Assembly (NCBI RefSeq): GCF_001509795.1
Contig: NZ_LLZN01000081.1
Coordinates: 9,916 to 73,915 of the forward strand
Length of the DNA: 64,000 nucleotides
Direction of reading: 5' to 3'
From: Streptomyces sp. NRRL WC-3605
GTDB lineage: Bacteria > Actinomycetota > Actinomycetes > Streptomycetales > Streptomycetaceae
Shown in pieces: positions 26,674-34,065 of this stretch; positions within the stretch are counted from its first letter, which is position 1, and every line of letters begins with the position of its first letter. The notes beneath the pieces are model-generated. The model had not been told where the DNA came from and did not search any database. It saw nothing but the letters and a program-made list of their open reading frames with translations. The translations under genes and the position numbers were made by a program.

Positions 26674-28101
26674 ATGGCACTGCACCGCGGGAACAGCGAA
26701 TCACCGGCCCCCCGAGGCGGCGGGCGCAGGCTGGCCGTCAACCCCTTCTACGGCGCCACGAACCCGGCCGCCGGCATGACCGAGGCCCCGCCCACGCATC
26801 GCCTCCCGGACTCCCCCATGGCGCCGTCGACGGCGTACCAGCTGGTGCACGACGAGCTGATGCTGGACGGCAACTCGCGGCTGAACCTCGCCACCTTCGT
26901 CACCACCTGGATGGAGCCGGAGGCGGCGGTGCTGATGGCGGAGTGCCGGGACAAGAACATGATCGACAAGGACGAGTACCCGCGCACCGCCGAGCTGGAG
27001 CGGCGCTGTGTGTCGATGCTCGCCGATCTGTGGAACGCGCCCGATCCGTCGGCGGCCGTGGGCTGTTCCACCACGGGTTCCAGCGAGGCGTGCATGCTCG
27101 CGGGCCTGGCGCTGAAGCGGCGCTGGGCGAGCCGCAACGCCGACCGGTACCCGTCCCCGCAGGCACGCCCCAACCTGGTCATGGGCGTCAACGTCCAGGT
27201 GTGCTGGGAGAAGTTCTGCACCTTCTGGGAGGTGGAGGCCCGGCTGGTCCCGATGGAGGGCGAGCGCTTCCACCTCGATCCGCAGGTGGCGGCCGAGCTG
27301 TGCGACGAGAACACCATCGGGGTCGTCGGCATCCTCGGCTCCACCTTCGACGGGTCCTACGAGCCGATCGCGGACCTGTGCGCCGCGCTGGACGCGCTCC
27401 AGGAGCGCACAGGCCTGGACGTCCCGGTGCATGTGGACGGCGCGTCCGGCGCGATGGTGGCGCCCTTCCTCGACGAGGACCTGGTGTGGGACTTCCGGCT
27501 GCCGAGGGTCGCCTCGATCAACACCTCGGGGCACAAGTACGGGCTGGTGTACCCGGGCGTCGGCTGGGCGCTGTGGCGGGACAAGGAGGCGCTGCCGGAG
27601 GAGCTGGTGTTCCGGGTGAACTACCTGGGCGGCGACATGCCGACGTTCGCGCTGAACTTCTCGCGGCCGGGCGCGCAGGTGGTGGCGCAGTACTACACGT
27701 TGCTGCGGCTGGGCCGGGACGGTTTCCGGGCCGTGCAGCAGGCGGCGCGGGACGTCGCAGGCCGGGTCGCGAAGGCCATGGAGGAGCTGGACGACTTCCG
27801 GCTGCTGACCCGGGGCGACCAGCTGCCGGTGTTCGCGTTCACCACGGCTGCGGACGTGACCCGGTTCGACGTCTTCGACGTGTCCCGGAGGCTGCGGGAG
27901 GCGGGCTGGCTGGTGCCGGCGTACACGTTCCCGCCGAACCGCGAGGACCTGTCCGTACTGCGGGTGGTGTGCCGCAACGGCTTCTCGGAGGACCTGGCGG
28001 ACCTGTTCATCGACGATGTGCGCCGCTCCCTGGAGGACCTGCGCCGGCAGCCGCACCCCCTGACGCACGACAGGGGCGCGGCCACCGGGTTCCATCACTA
28101 G
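26674..28101 (+). CDS. gadB: glutamate decarboxylase
   Basis: PLP-dependent enzyme converting glutamate to GABA and CO2, consuming a proton. 475 residues. PLP-binding residues are in GCSTTGSSEACMLAGLALKR and HVDGASGAMVAPF, and the Schiff-base Lys is in SINTSGHKYGLVYPGVGW. ATG 26674 lies 6 nt after TACCGT, so the gene probably has a leaderless transcript divergent from tipA. The TAG stop is formed by the CTAG at the left end of a MITE-like insertion. No GABA antiporter is in the window. Roles in acid tolerance or nitrogen metabolism are inferred from the family. Confidence 0.95.
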   Translation: MALHRGNSESPAPRGGGRRLAVNPFYGATNPAAGMTEAPPTHRLPDSPMAPSTAYQLVHDELMLDGNSRLNLATFVTTWMEPEAAVLMAECRDKNMIDKDEYPRTAELERRCVSMLADLWNAPDPSAAVGCSTTGSSEACMLAGLALKRRWASRNADRYPSPQARPNLVMGVNVQVCWEKFCTFWEVEARLVPMEGERFHLDPQVAAELCDENTIGVVGILGSTFDGSYEPIADLCAALDALQERTGLDVPVHVDGASGAMVAPFLDEDLVWDFRLPRVASINTSGHKYGLVYPGVGWALWRDKEALPEELVFRVNYLGGDMPTFALNFSRPGAQVVAQYYTLLRLGRDGFRAVQQAARDVAGRVAKAMEELDDFRLLTRGDQLPVFAFTTAADVTRFDVFDVSRRLREAGWLVPAYTFPPNREDLSVLRVVCRNGFSEDLADLFIDDVRRSLEDLRRQPHPLTHDRGAATGFHH

Positions 28102-28242
28102 GGGGTGTCTTGCCGATCAGGCCGGGTCAGCTCCCGGTGTCTGGTGCCGTGCATCGCAAGGCGGAGGAGGGAGTCGATGCGGCGCATCGGCGACCGACGA
28201 CAACGCGGCGAGGCGCGGCCTGATCGGCAAGACACCCCCTAG
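28098..28242. mobile_element. MITE-like element with 22-bp perfect inverted ends flanked by CTAG
   Basis: A non-coding 137-bp element (28102-28238) has perfect 22-bp terminal inverted repeats beginning GGGGTGTCTTGCCGATCAGG. The right copy ends at 28238. Both ends abut CTAG (28098-28101 and 28239-28242), which may be a 4-bp target duplication. There is no open frame inside, as expected for a MITE mobilised by a transposase elsewhere. It sits exactly between the convergent genes gadB and padR, and each gene takes its TAG stop from one CTAG copy. The parent IS family is not assigned; CTAG-type targets suggest an IS5-like source. Confidence 0.82.
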
Positions 28243-28877
28243 AGGTCGTCCTCGGGGTGCCGCTCACCAGTGGCGTACGGGTTCTCCTCACCGGCCAGGA
28301 GGCCGACGAACGGCTCGCCCTCGTCCGCGAAGGTGTAGGCGCCGCCCTCGACACGCTCGATGAGCCCGCGCGTCCACTCGCCCTCGGAGTCGGCGGTGTG
28401 GACCCACATGTTCATGATCTCGCCGATGTGGCCGAGCTGTTCGGCGCCTTCCTCGGGCACGTAGTGCTTGAGGACCGCCGTCCGCCACTCCTCGATCCGC
28501 CGCACGCGCTCGCGCAGCAGCTCCACGGCCTCCGCGCGCGGCAGGTCCACCAGGAAGCCCACGGCGGCCGTCTTCATGTCGCCGCGCTGGTCGTAGGTGA
28601 CCAGCGCCTCGCGCAGCAGCCGGAAGTACTCCTCGGTGCCCTCGCCGGTCACCTCGTACTCGGTGCGCGGCGGACCGCCCGCCGTGGACGGGGCGATCTC
28701 GTGCGCGTACAGCAGTCCCTGCTTCGCCATCTGCTTGAGCGCGTGGTAGATCGAGCCCGGCTTGGCGTTGGACCACTCGTGCGCGCCCCAGTACTCCAGG
28801 TCGTTGCGCACCTGGTAGCCGTGGGCGCGGCCGTGCATACGGACCGCGCCCAGGACGAGGAGGCGGATGGCTGACAT
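28239..28877 (-). CDS. PadR-family transcriptional regulator
   Basis: 212 residues. The PadR winged helix is at the N-terminus (SAIRLLVLGAVRMHGRAHGY, KPGSIYHALKQMAKQGLLYA, RTEYEVTGEGTEEYFRLLRE). An alpha-helical C-terminal Vir_act_alpha_C-type region follows (VELLRERVRRIEEWRTAVLK). It lies 10 bp downstream of an aldehyde dehydrogenase on the same strand. TAACCT, overlapping that gene's stop codon, sits 7 nt before ATG 28877, so the regulator may also have its own leaderless promoter. The TAG stop lies in the right CTAG of the MITE-like element. Control of the dehydrogenase is likely but unproven. Confidence 0.9.
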   Translation of the reverse strand: MSAIRLLVLGAVRMHGRAHGYQVRNDLEYWGAHEWSNAKPGSIYHALKQMAKQGLLYAHEIAPSTAGGPPRTEYEVTGEGTEEYFRLLREALVTYDQRGDMKTAAVGFLVDLPRAEAVELLRERVRRIEEWRTAVLKHYVPEEGAEQLGHIGEIMNMWVHTADSEGEWTRGLIERVEGGAYTFADEGEPFVGLLAGEENPYATGERHPEDDL

Positions 28878-28887
28878 GCCGCCCAGG

Positions 28888-30348
28888 TTAGAACGGGAAC
28901 CCGCTGCGGCCGTGCTGCACGGAGATCCACTTCATGGTGGTGAAGGCATCCAGCATGGTCTCGCCGTTCAGTCGGCCGACACCGGAGTGCTTCTCGCCGC
29001 CGAAGGGGACGATCGGCTCGTCGTGGACGGTGCCGTCGTTCACGTGGAACATGCCGGAGTCGATCCGCTTGGCGAAGGCGACACCGCGCTCGACGTCGGC
29101 CGTGTGCACGGCGCCGCTCAGGCCGTACGGGGTGTCGTTGACCAGCCGTACGGCCTCCTCCTCGCCGTCGAACGGCACGAGGAAGACGACCGGGCCGAAG
29201 ACCTCCTGCCGCAGCAGCGCGGAGTCGGCCGGGAGGTCGGTCAGGACGGACGGCTCGACCAGGTTGTCCGTGGCCGTGCCGTGCACCAGGGCCGTCGCGC
29301 CCTCGGCGAGGGCCTGGGCGACGGTGCCGGTGAGCGCCTCGGCCTGCGAGGAGTTGATGACCGGGCCGATGACGGTCTCGGGGTCGCGCGGGTCGCCCAC
29401 CTTGAGGGACTTCACCTTGGCGACGAACTTCTCGGTGAACGCGTCGGCGACCGTACGGTCCACGAGGACGCGGTTCGCCGCCATGCAGACCTGGCCCTGG
29501 TGGACGAAGCGGCTGAAGACGGCCGCGTCGACGGCGTAGTCGAGGTCGGCGTCGTCCAGGACCACCAGCGCGCTGTTGCCGCCGAGTTCGAGCACCGAGC
29601 GCTTGAAGTGCGAGGCGCAGACGGTGGCGACGTGCCGGCCGACCTTGTCCGAGCCGGTGAAGGAGATGACCTTGGGGACGGGGTGCTCGATGAACGCGTC
29701 GCCGATCTCGGCGATGTCGGTGATGACGACGTTGAGCAGACCGGCCGGAAGACCCGCCTCCTCGAAGATCTTCCCGACCAGCGAACCGCCGACGATCGGG
29801 GTGTTCTGGTGTGGCTTGAGCACCACGCCGTTGCCGAGCGCGAGGGCCGGGGCGACCGACTTCAGGGAGAGCAGGAAGGGGAAGTTGAACGGGCTGATGA
29901 CACCGACGACACCGACCGGCACCCGGTAGACGCGGTTCTCCTTGCCGTCCACCGGCGACGGGATGATCCGGCCCTCGGGACGCAGCGCCAGATGCACCGC
30001 CTCACGCAGGAACTCCTTGGCCAGGTGCAGCTCGAACGCGGCCTTGAGCCGGGTGCCGCCCAGCTCGGCGACGATCACGTCGCCGATCTCCTGCTCGCGC
30101 TCCTCGACCACGCGCAGCGCCTTCTCGAAGACCGCGCGCCGGGCGTAGGGGTTGGTCGCCGCCCACTGCTCCTGGGCGCGGGCCGCCGCCCGGTACGCCT
30201 CGTCCACCTCGTCGACCGTGGCTATCGTGATCGACGCCAGCTTCTCACCGTCGTACGGGTTGAAGTCGATGATGTCCCAGGAGCCTGTGCCCGGGCGCCA
30301 CTCACCGTCGATGTACTGCTGAGCCAGGTCGGTGAAATAGGACGACAT
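28888..30348 (-). CDS. NAD(P)-dependent aldehyde dehydrogenase (benzaldehyde/vanillin dehydrogenase-like)
   Basis: 486 residues of the ALDH superfamily oxidising an aldehyde to its acid. Cofactor-binding and catalytic blocks: PVGVVGVISPFNFPFLLSLK, PHQNTP, ISFTGSDKVGRHVATVCASH, the general-base Glu in SVLELGGNSALVVLDDADLD and the nucleophile Cys in FVHQGQVCMAANRVLVD. The C-terminal PFGGEKHSGVGRLNG is also typical. ATG 30348 follows GAGGGA. Closest in style to aromatic aldehyde dehydrogenases. The downstream padR gene, of a family known to sense phenolic acids, agrees with an aromatic substrate, but this is inference. Confidence 0.9.
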   Translation of the reverse strand: MSSYFTDLAQQYIDGEWRPGTGSWDIIDFNPYDGEKLASITIATVDEVDEAYRAAARAQEQWAATNPYARRAVFEKALRVVEEREQEIGDVIVAELGGTRLKAAFELHLAKEFLREAVHLALRPEGRIIPSPVDGKENRVYRVPVGVVGVISPFNFPFLLSLKSVAPALALGNGVVLKPHQNTPIVGGSLVGKIFEEAGLPAGLLNVVITDIAEIGDAFIEHPVPKVISFTGSDKVGRHVATVCASHFKRSVLELGGNSALVVLDDADLDYAVDAAVFSRFVHQGQVCMAANRVLVDRTVADAFTEKFVAKVKSLKVGDPRDPETVIGPVINSSQAEALTGTVAQALAEGATALVHGTATDNLVEPSVLTDLPADSALLRQEVFGPVVFLVPFDGEEEAVRLVNDTPYGLSGAVHTADVERGVAFAKRIDSGMFHVNDGTVHDEPIVPFGGEKHSGVGRLNGETMLDAFTTMKWISVQHGRSGFPF

Positions 30349-30439
30349 GTGATCCCTCAATCCCTTGCAGACATCCGATCGGCCCGGTCGCCATCGTGAT
30401 CGTCCTCACGGTCTGATCACACGTCATCGTACGTGTGTT

Positions 30440-31300
30440 TCAAGAGAGTTGAAGGAGTCCCCGGAGAAGATCCCGGCTCTCGTCCGGTCCCGGACTGTCC
30501 TGCTGGAGCTCCTTGAGGGCGAGCTCGTACTGGGCGACGTCCTCGCGCTTGTCGAGGTAGAGCGCGCTCGTGAGCTGCTCCAGGTAGACGACGTCCGAGA
30601 GGTCGGACTCGGGGAAGCTGAGGATGGTGAAGGCGCCGGACTCGCCGGAGTGCCCGCCGAAGCCGAACGGCATGATCTGCAGCCGGACGTTGGGACGCTC
30701 GGAGATCTCGATGAGGTGCTGGAGCTGGCCGCGCATCACCTCGCGGTCCCCGTACGGCCGGCGCAGCGCCGCCTCGTCGAGGACGATGTGGAACTCGGGG
30801 GCGTTCTCCGCGACGAGGTACTTCTGCCGCTCCAGGCGCAGCGCGACGCGCTTGTCGACGTCGGACGCGCTCGCGCCCTTCATGCCGCGCTTCACGACCG
30901 CGTGCGCGTACGCCTCGGTCTGCAGCAGACCGTGCACGAACTGCACCTCGTAGGCGCGGATCGAGCTGGCGGCGCCCTCCAGGCCGACGTAGGTGGGGAA
31001 CCAGCTGGGCAGGACGTCCGAGTAGCTGTGCCACCAGCCGGCGACATTGGCCTCGCGGGCCAGCGAGAGCAGGGAGGCGCGCTCCTGCTCGTCCGTGATG
31101 CCGTACAGCGTCAACAGGTCTTCCACGTCACGTGTCTTGAAGCTCACCCGGCCCAGCTCCATCCGGCTGATCTTCGACTCGGACGCACGGATCGAGTACC
31201 CCGCCGCTTCACGGGTGATCCCGCGCGCTTCCCGCAGTCGCCTCAGTTGCGAGCCGAGCAGCATGCGCCGCACCACCGATCCGGGCTCTCCCGCGCTCAC
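30440..31300 (-). CDS. XRE-family regulator with DUF5753 domain
   Basis: 286 residues. An N-terminal helix-turn-helix (LLGSQLRRLREARGITREAA, ASESKISRMELGRVSFKTRD) is followed by a DUF5753 domain (ANVAGWWHSYSDVLPSWFPT, QTEAYAHAVV, RPNVRLQIMPFGFGGHSGES). Streptomyces has many such genes, typically grouped with small DUF397 proteins and ATP-binding kinase-like proteins, some affecting development (WhiJ-like). Both partner types follow here. GTG 31300 is preceded by GGGGAGG at 9 nt. DNA targets may be the repeats in the two intergenic gaps of this cluster. Confidence 0.9.
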   Translation of the reverse strand: MSAGEPGSVVRRMLLGSQLRRLREARGITREAAGYSIRASESKISRMELGRVSFKTRDVEDLLTLYGITDEQERASLLSLAREANVAGWWHSYSDVLPSWFPTYVGLEGAASSIRAYEVQFVHGLLQTEAYAHAVVKRGMKGASASDVDKRVALRLERQKYLVAENAPEFHIVLDEAALRRPYGDREVMRGQLQHLIEISERPNVRLQIMPFGFGGHSGESGAFTILSFPESDLSDVVYLEQLTSALYLDKREDVAQYELALKELQQDSPGPDESRDLLRGLLQLS

Positions 31301-31493
31301 GTTCGCCAGCCTCCCCAACCGTCTTCCCGGCCCGCAGTCTGCCACTAAAACACTTCGAGCAGTACTCGCCCGATTACAGAGACGGAAAGAAGCCAAGGAT
31401 TCCACTCGTGAAGCAGTCAGCGGAAGACAAGAAGAGGAGGTGAAGTTGGCGGAAAAAATGGCCAACAAGCGGTACGGGAAGGTCCAATTCGGT

Positions 31494-31525
31494 CACGTGC
31501 ACGTGCATCTGCCCTTGCATCTGCC
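31494..31525. promoter_or_regulatory. direct repeats upstream of the ATP-binding gene
   Basis: The gap between the XRE gene and the ATP-binding gene (31301-31597) contains CACGTGCACGTGCATCTGC (31494-31512). TGCATCTGCC also occurs twice (31504-31513 and 31516-31525), 12 bp apart. The same words recur, inverted, upstream of the DUF397 gene at 32554-32583. Shared sequence in front of members of one cluster suggests an operator, probably for the XRE protein. Nothing else gene-like was seen in this 297-bp gap. Confidence 0.6.
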
Positions 31526-31597
31526 GTTGGCTTCCGAAACCATGGTCCCGCGCAACCGCTGCATCGCCACGACCGCGAACTCCCGGGAGTGCCTCGC

Positions 31598-32113
31598 ATG
31601 GGGACGAATGGATCGACCATGCTCGAGCCGTTACGGCAGGGCCTTCCTCCACTGGACCCCGCAGCCGTCTCCAACGCCGCCTCCTGCGCCCTGCCGGCCC
31701 GCTACGAAGCCGTCCGGGAAGCCCGCGGCTTCACACGCCGCACCCTGGACCAGTGGGAACTGGGCGACCGCTTCGACGACGTCTGCCTCGTGGTCTCCGA
31801 GCTGGTGACCAACGCCCTGCGGCACGCCCTGCCGTCGAACGCCCCCCGCGCCTGCGAGCAGCCCCCGCCGGTGCGGCTGCACCTGATGCGGTGGACCGAG
31901 CGGCTGGTGTGCGCGGTACGCGACCCCAGTCACGACAGCCCGGTCGCGCGCGACTCGGAGGACTTCTCGGCGGAGTCCGGCCGAGGGCTGTTCCTCGTGG
32001 AGTCCTTCAGCGACGGCTGGGGCTGGCACCCGATGGCGGGCACCCTGAGCGGCAAGGTGGTCTGGGCGCTCTTCCGCCTCCAGCCCGGCGCCTGCACGGG
32101 CACCGCGGACTGA
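31598..32113 (+). CDS. ATP-binding protein, RsbW/anti-sigma-type HATPase
   Basis: 171 residues with a HATPase_c_2 fold: CALPARYEAVREARGFTRRT at the N-terminus, the N-box in DVCLVVSELVTNALRHALPS, and G-box-like AESGRGLFLVESFSDGWGW. Proteins of this type bind ATP and may act as Ser/Thr kinases or anti-sigma factors. In Streptomyces they are often encoded beside XRE/DUF5753 and DUF397 genes, as here. ATG 31598 is preferred because GGGAG ends 8 nt upstream; GTG 31589 overlaps that site. The partner sigma factor is not identifiable. Confidence 0.88.
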   Translation: MGTNGSTMLEPLRQGLPPLDPAAVSNAASCALPARYEAVREARGFTRRTLDQWELGDRFDDVCLVVSELVTNALRHALPSNAPRACEQPPPVRLHLMRWTERLVCAVRDPSHDSPVARDSEDFSAESGRGLFLVESFSDGWGWHPMAGTLSGKVVWALFRLQPGACTGTAD

Positions 32114-32204
32114 CGAGGCGCCGCGTGCCGTGATGTGCGGGTTCTACGCGCGTCATCACGGCCGGGGCGGCGCCCCTCCGCGCCCTGGGCGCGCCCGCGA
32201 GGCG

Positions 32205-32483
32205 TCAGCCCACGACCAGGTGGTCGAACTCGCCGTCCTTGACCCCGAGGAGCATCGCCTCGATCTCGGCCCGGGTGTACACGAGGGCCGGGCCGTCGGG
32301 AAAGCGTGAGTTGCGCACGGCGACATCTCCGCCGGGCAGCCGCGCGAACTCCACGCAGGAGCCCTGGGAGTTGCTGTGCCTGCTCTTCTGCCAGGCCACC
32401 CCGTCCAGCTCCGTGGCCGCCATGCCGTTGTACACGTCGTGGTCCACAGGTCGCTCCCCGATGGTGCGGTGGCTCTCCGCCAT
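32205..32483 (-). CDS. DUF397 small protein
   Basis: 92 residues with the DUF397 core WQKSRHSNSQGSCVEFARLP, GGDVAVRNSRFPDGPALVYT and the ending TRAEIEAMLLGVKDGEFDHL. These small actinobacterial proteins usually pair with an XRE/DUF5753 regulator, and some antagonise it. Here that regulator is 0.9 kb away and an ATP-binding protein lies between. The start is uncertain: ATG 32483, 32498 and 32423 are in frame and none has a clear ribosome site. Confidence 0.85.
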   Translation of the reverse strand: MAESHRTIGERPVDHDVYNGMAATELDGVAWQKSRHSNSQGSCVEFARLPGGDVAVRNSRFPDGPALVYTRAEIEAMLLGVKDGEFDHLVVG

Positions 32484-32553
32484 GAGGCGTTGAGGCATGA
32501 GGTGATGCAGTGGTGTGTGTGCCGGACAACTGCTTTCGGATCATAGCTCTGTT

Positions 32554-32583
32554 CACGTGCAACTGCATGAGCAGATGCACGTG
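32554..32583. promoter_or_regulatory. 13-bp inverted repeat upstream of the DUF397 gene
   Basis: CACGTGCAACTGC (32554-32566), a 4-nt gap, then GCAGATGCACGTG (32571-32583). The arms are complementary at 12 of 13 positions. The right arm is the reverse complement of sequence at 31500-31512 upstream of the ATP-binding gene. It lies 71-100 bp before the DUF397 start and is a candidate operator for the neighbouring XRE/DUF5753 protein. Confidence 0.6.
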
Positions 32584-32603
32584 CACGCCGAGTGTTCCCG
32601 TGG

Positions 32604-33122
32604 TTACTCCTGGGACGTACGCGGGTGGTCCATGCGTTCCAGCGCGTGCCCCAGGGATCGCATCACATGAGTGCGCCAGCCCCCGCCCATGATCTTCCGC
32701 GCCATGAGCTGAGCGGGGTCGTCCGGATCGAACCCCTCGTGCACTAGAAAAAGACGTGTTCCTCGCCCTTCTTGTTCCAAACTCCAAGTAACCGTCCAGT
32801 CAGCGGAGTTGGCCGGAGAGACGTCACGCCAGCGGACGCTCAGCATCCGTTCGGGAGCGTAGGCGAGGACCTCCGCCTCGACCGTGCCGGAGAAGTCGGT
32901 GTTCGGCCGTGGCACGGACGTCATCGTGTACCGGTGCCCGACCTCCAGCCGGAACGCCTCCACCCCCTGCATCTGCCACTGCACGAGCAGATCGGGCTCG
33001 GTCAGGGCGCGCCAGACCTTGGCGGGCGGGTGGGGGAAGTACTGGTCCACCCGGATGACGGTGAGGTCGTCCTCGGGGGGCTCGAAGGCCGGATCGGGGC
33101 CGTGGCCCGGGTCTGTGCTCAT
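32604..33122 (-). CDS. SRPBCC/AHSA1-family protein
   Basis: 172 residues with the START-like SRPBCC fold: VIRVDQYFPHPPAKVWRALT, EPDLLVQWQMQGVEAFRLEV, a later DWTVTWSLEQEGRGTRLFLV, and the C-terminal helix with MGGGWRTHVMRSLGHALERM. This family (Hsp90-ATPase-activator-like) is often encoded behind an ArsR regulator, as here, where its start overlaps the ArsR stop by 4 bp. The hydrophobic cavity suggests ligand binding. No substrate is known. Confidence 0.9.
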   Translation of the reverse strand: MSTDPGHGPDPAFEPPEDDLTVIRVDQYFPHPPAKVWRALTEPDLLVQWQMQGVEAFRLEVGHRYTMTSVPRPNTDFSGTVEAEVLAYAPERMLSVRWRDVSPANSADWTVTWSLEQEGRGTRLFLVHEGFDPDDPAQLMARKIMGGGWRTHVMRSLGHALERMDHPRTSQE

Positions 33123-33472
33123 GTCGGGTCATCGTCGGGCATGCGGTCGAGCAGATCGCCGAGGTCCTTCAGACGCTCGCGCCAGAACCGCTCGTACGGA
33201 TGGAGCCAGTCCTGCACATCGGCGAGCGGGGCCGCCTCCAGCCGGTAGATGCGCTGCCGGCCGGACCGCTGCTCGGAGACCAGCCCGGCCTCGCGGAGCA
33301 CCCGCAGATGCTCCGACAGGCTGGGCCGGCGCATGTCGAAGTGCGCGGCCAGGTCCTGGACGGCCTGGGGCCCGCCCTCGCGGAGCAGCCGCAGCACCTC
33401 GCGGCGGGTGCCGTTGGCCAGCGCGGCGAAGACGCGGTCCTGCGGCGCCTCCTGGACCCCGGTCGTGGTCAT
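33119..33472 (-). CDS. ArsR-family winged-helix repressor
   Basis: 117 residues: FAALANGTRREVLRLLREGG, DLAAHFDMRRPSLSEHLRVL (recognition helix), REAGLVSEQRSGRQRIYRLE (wing). It lacks the CxC metal motif of true arsenic sensors, so it belongs to the group that controls AHSA1/glyoxalase operons. It is the second gene of a VOC-ArsR-SRPBCC operon: 16 bp after the VOC gene and overlapping the SRPBCC start (ATGA). Twin partial palindromes in the operon promoter are its likely operators. Confidence 0.92.
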   Translation of the reverse strand: MTTTGVQEAPQDRVFAALANGTRREVLRLLREGGPQAVQDLAAHFDMRRPSLSEHLRVLREAGLVSEQRSGRQRIYRLEAAPLADVQDWLHPYERFWRERLKDLGDLLDRMPDDDPT

Positions 33473-33488
33473 GCCCGTCCCTCTCCGG

Positions 33489-33860
33489 TCAGTGAGCGGC
33501 CTCCGTCAGCAGCATCAGGCCGTTGCCGTCGGGGTCCTGGAAGCCTGCCATGCGCCCCCAGGGCACGTCGTCCGGGCCCTGTACGGCGACCCCGGCCTCC
33601 GCGAGCCGTGCGCAGTCCGCGTCGACGTCGGTGGTGACCAGCATGATCCCCCGTGTCGTGCCCGGCTCGAAGCCGCCCATCCCGGGGCCGGACAGCGTGA
33701 AGACCGTCTGGGCGCCCTCGGGCGCGACCTGGAGCCATCTGCCCTGGGGCGTGGCGAGGTCGGCGGCGACGCGGAAGCCGAGGACGTCGGTGTAGAAGCG
33801 CAGGGCACGGTCCTGGTCGGCGACGGGGAGCGTGATGAAAGAGGCGTGGGTGATGGTCAT
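33489..33860 (-). CDS. VOC-family (glyoxalase/bleomycin-resistance-like) protein
   Basis: 123 residues with one VOC module: HASFITLPVADQDRALRFYT, DVLGFRVAADLATPQGRWLQ, and a C-terminal GRMAGFQDPDGNGLMLLTEA. Metal-ligand positions are only partly conserved (an early His and a late Asp/Asn region), so enzyme activity is uncertain. ATG 33860 lies 6 nt after the TATTCT -10 box, so the operon message is leaderless. It leads the VOC-ArsR-SRPBCC operon. Confidence 0.9.
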   Translation of the reverse strand: MTITHASFITLPVADQDRALRFYTDVLGFRVAADLATPQGRWLQVAPEGAQTVFTLSGPGMGGFEPGTTRGIMLVTTDVDADCARLAEAGVAVQGPDDVPWGRMAGFQDPDGNGLMLLTEAAH

Positions 33861-33866
33861 GATCCG

Positions 33867-33914
33867 AGAATAGGTAGGCGATTCCCTACGCGTCAACCGT
33901 AGGAAATCCCCTAC
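33867..33914 (-). promoter_or_regulatory. VOC-ArsR operon promoter with paired operators
   Basis: Minus strand: -35 TTGACG (33891-33896) and -10 TATTCT (33867-33872), 18 bp apart, with the VOC ATG 6 nt downstream. Two 16-bp imperfect palindromes of the form GTAGG-N6-CCTAC lie at 33874-33889 (inside the spacer) and 33899-33914 (just upstream of -35), 25 bp apart. A repressor bound there would block RNA polymerase. The ArsR protein of the operon is the obvious candidate. Confidence 0.8.
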
Positions 33915-34065
33915 CTGTCAGCCGGGCTCCGCGTGCCCGGCACTCCGCACAGAAGTCCCGTCCTTCCCCGGGACCATGAACCGACTCCCTGGTAACTTGC
34001 TGCGGACGTTTCGGCCAGGCTCGGCCGATCCGGCCATGCCGACCGCTACAGCTTGGGGGCTCTCA

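Noticed and set aside
31374..31674. Minus-strand small frames in the gap between the XRE and ATP-binding genes
   Set aside because: No ribosome site and poor codon bias. They overlap the repeat words and the start of the ATP-binding gene.
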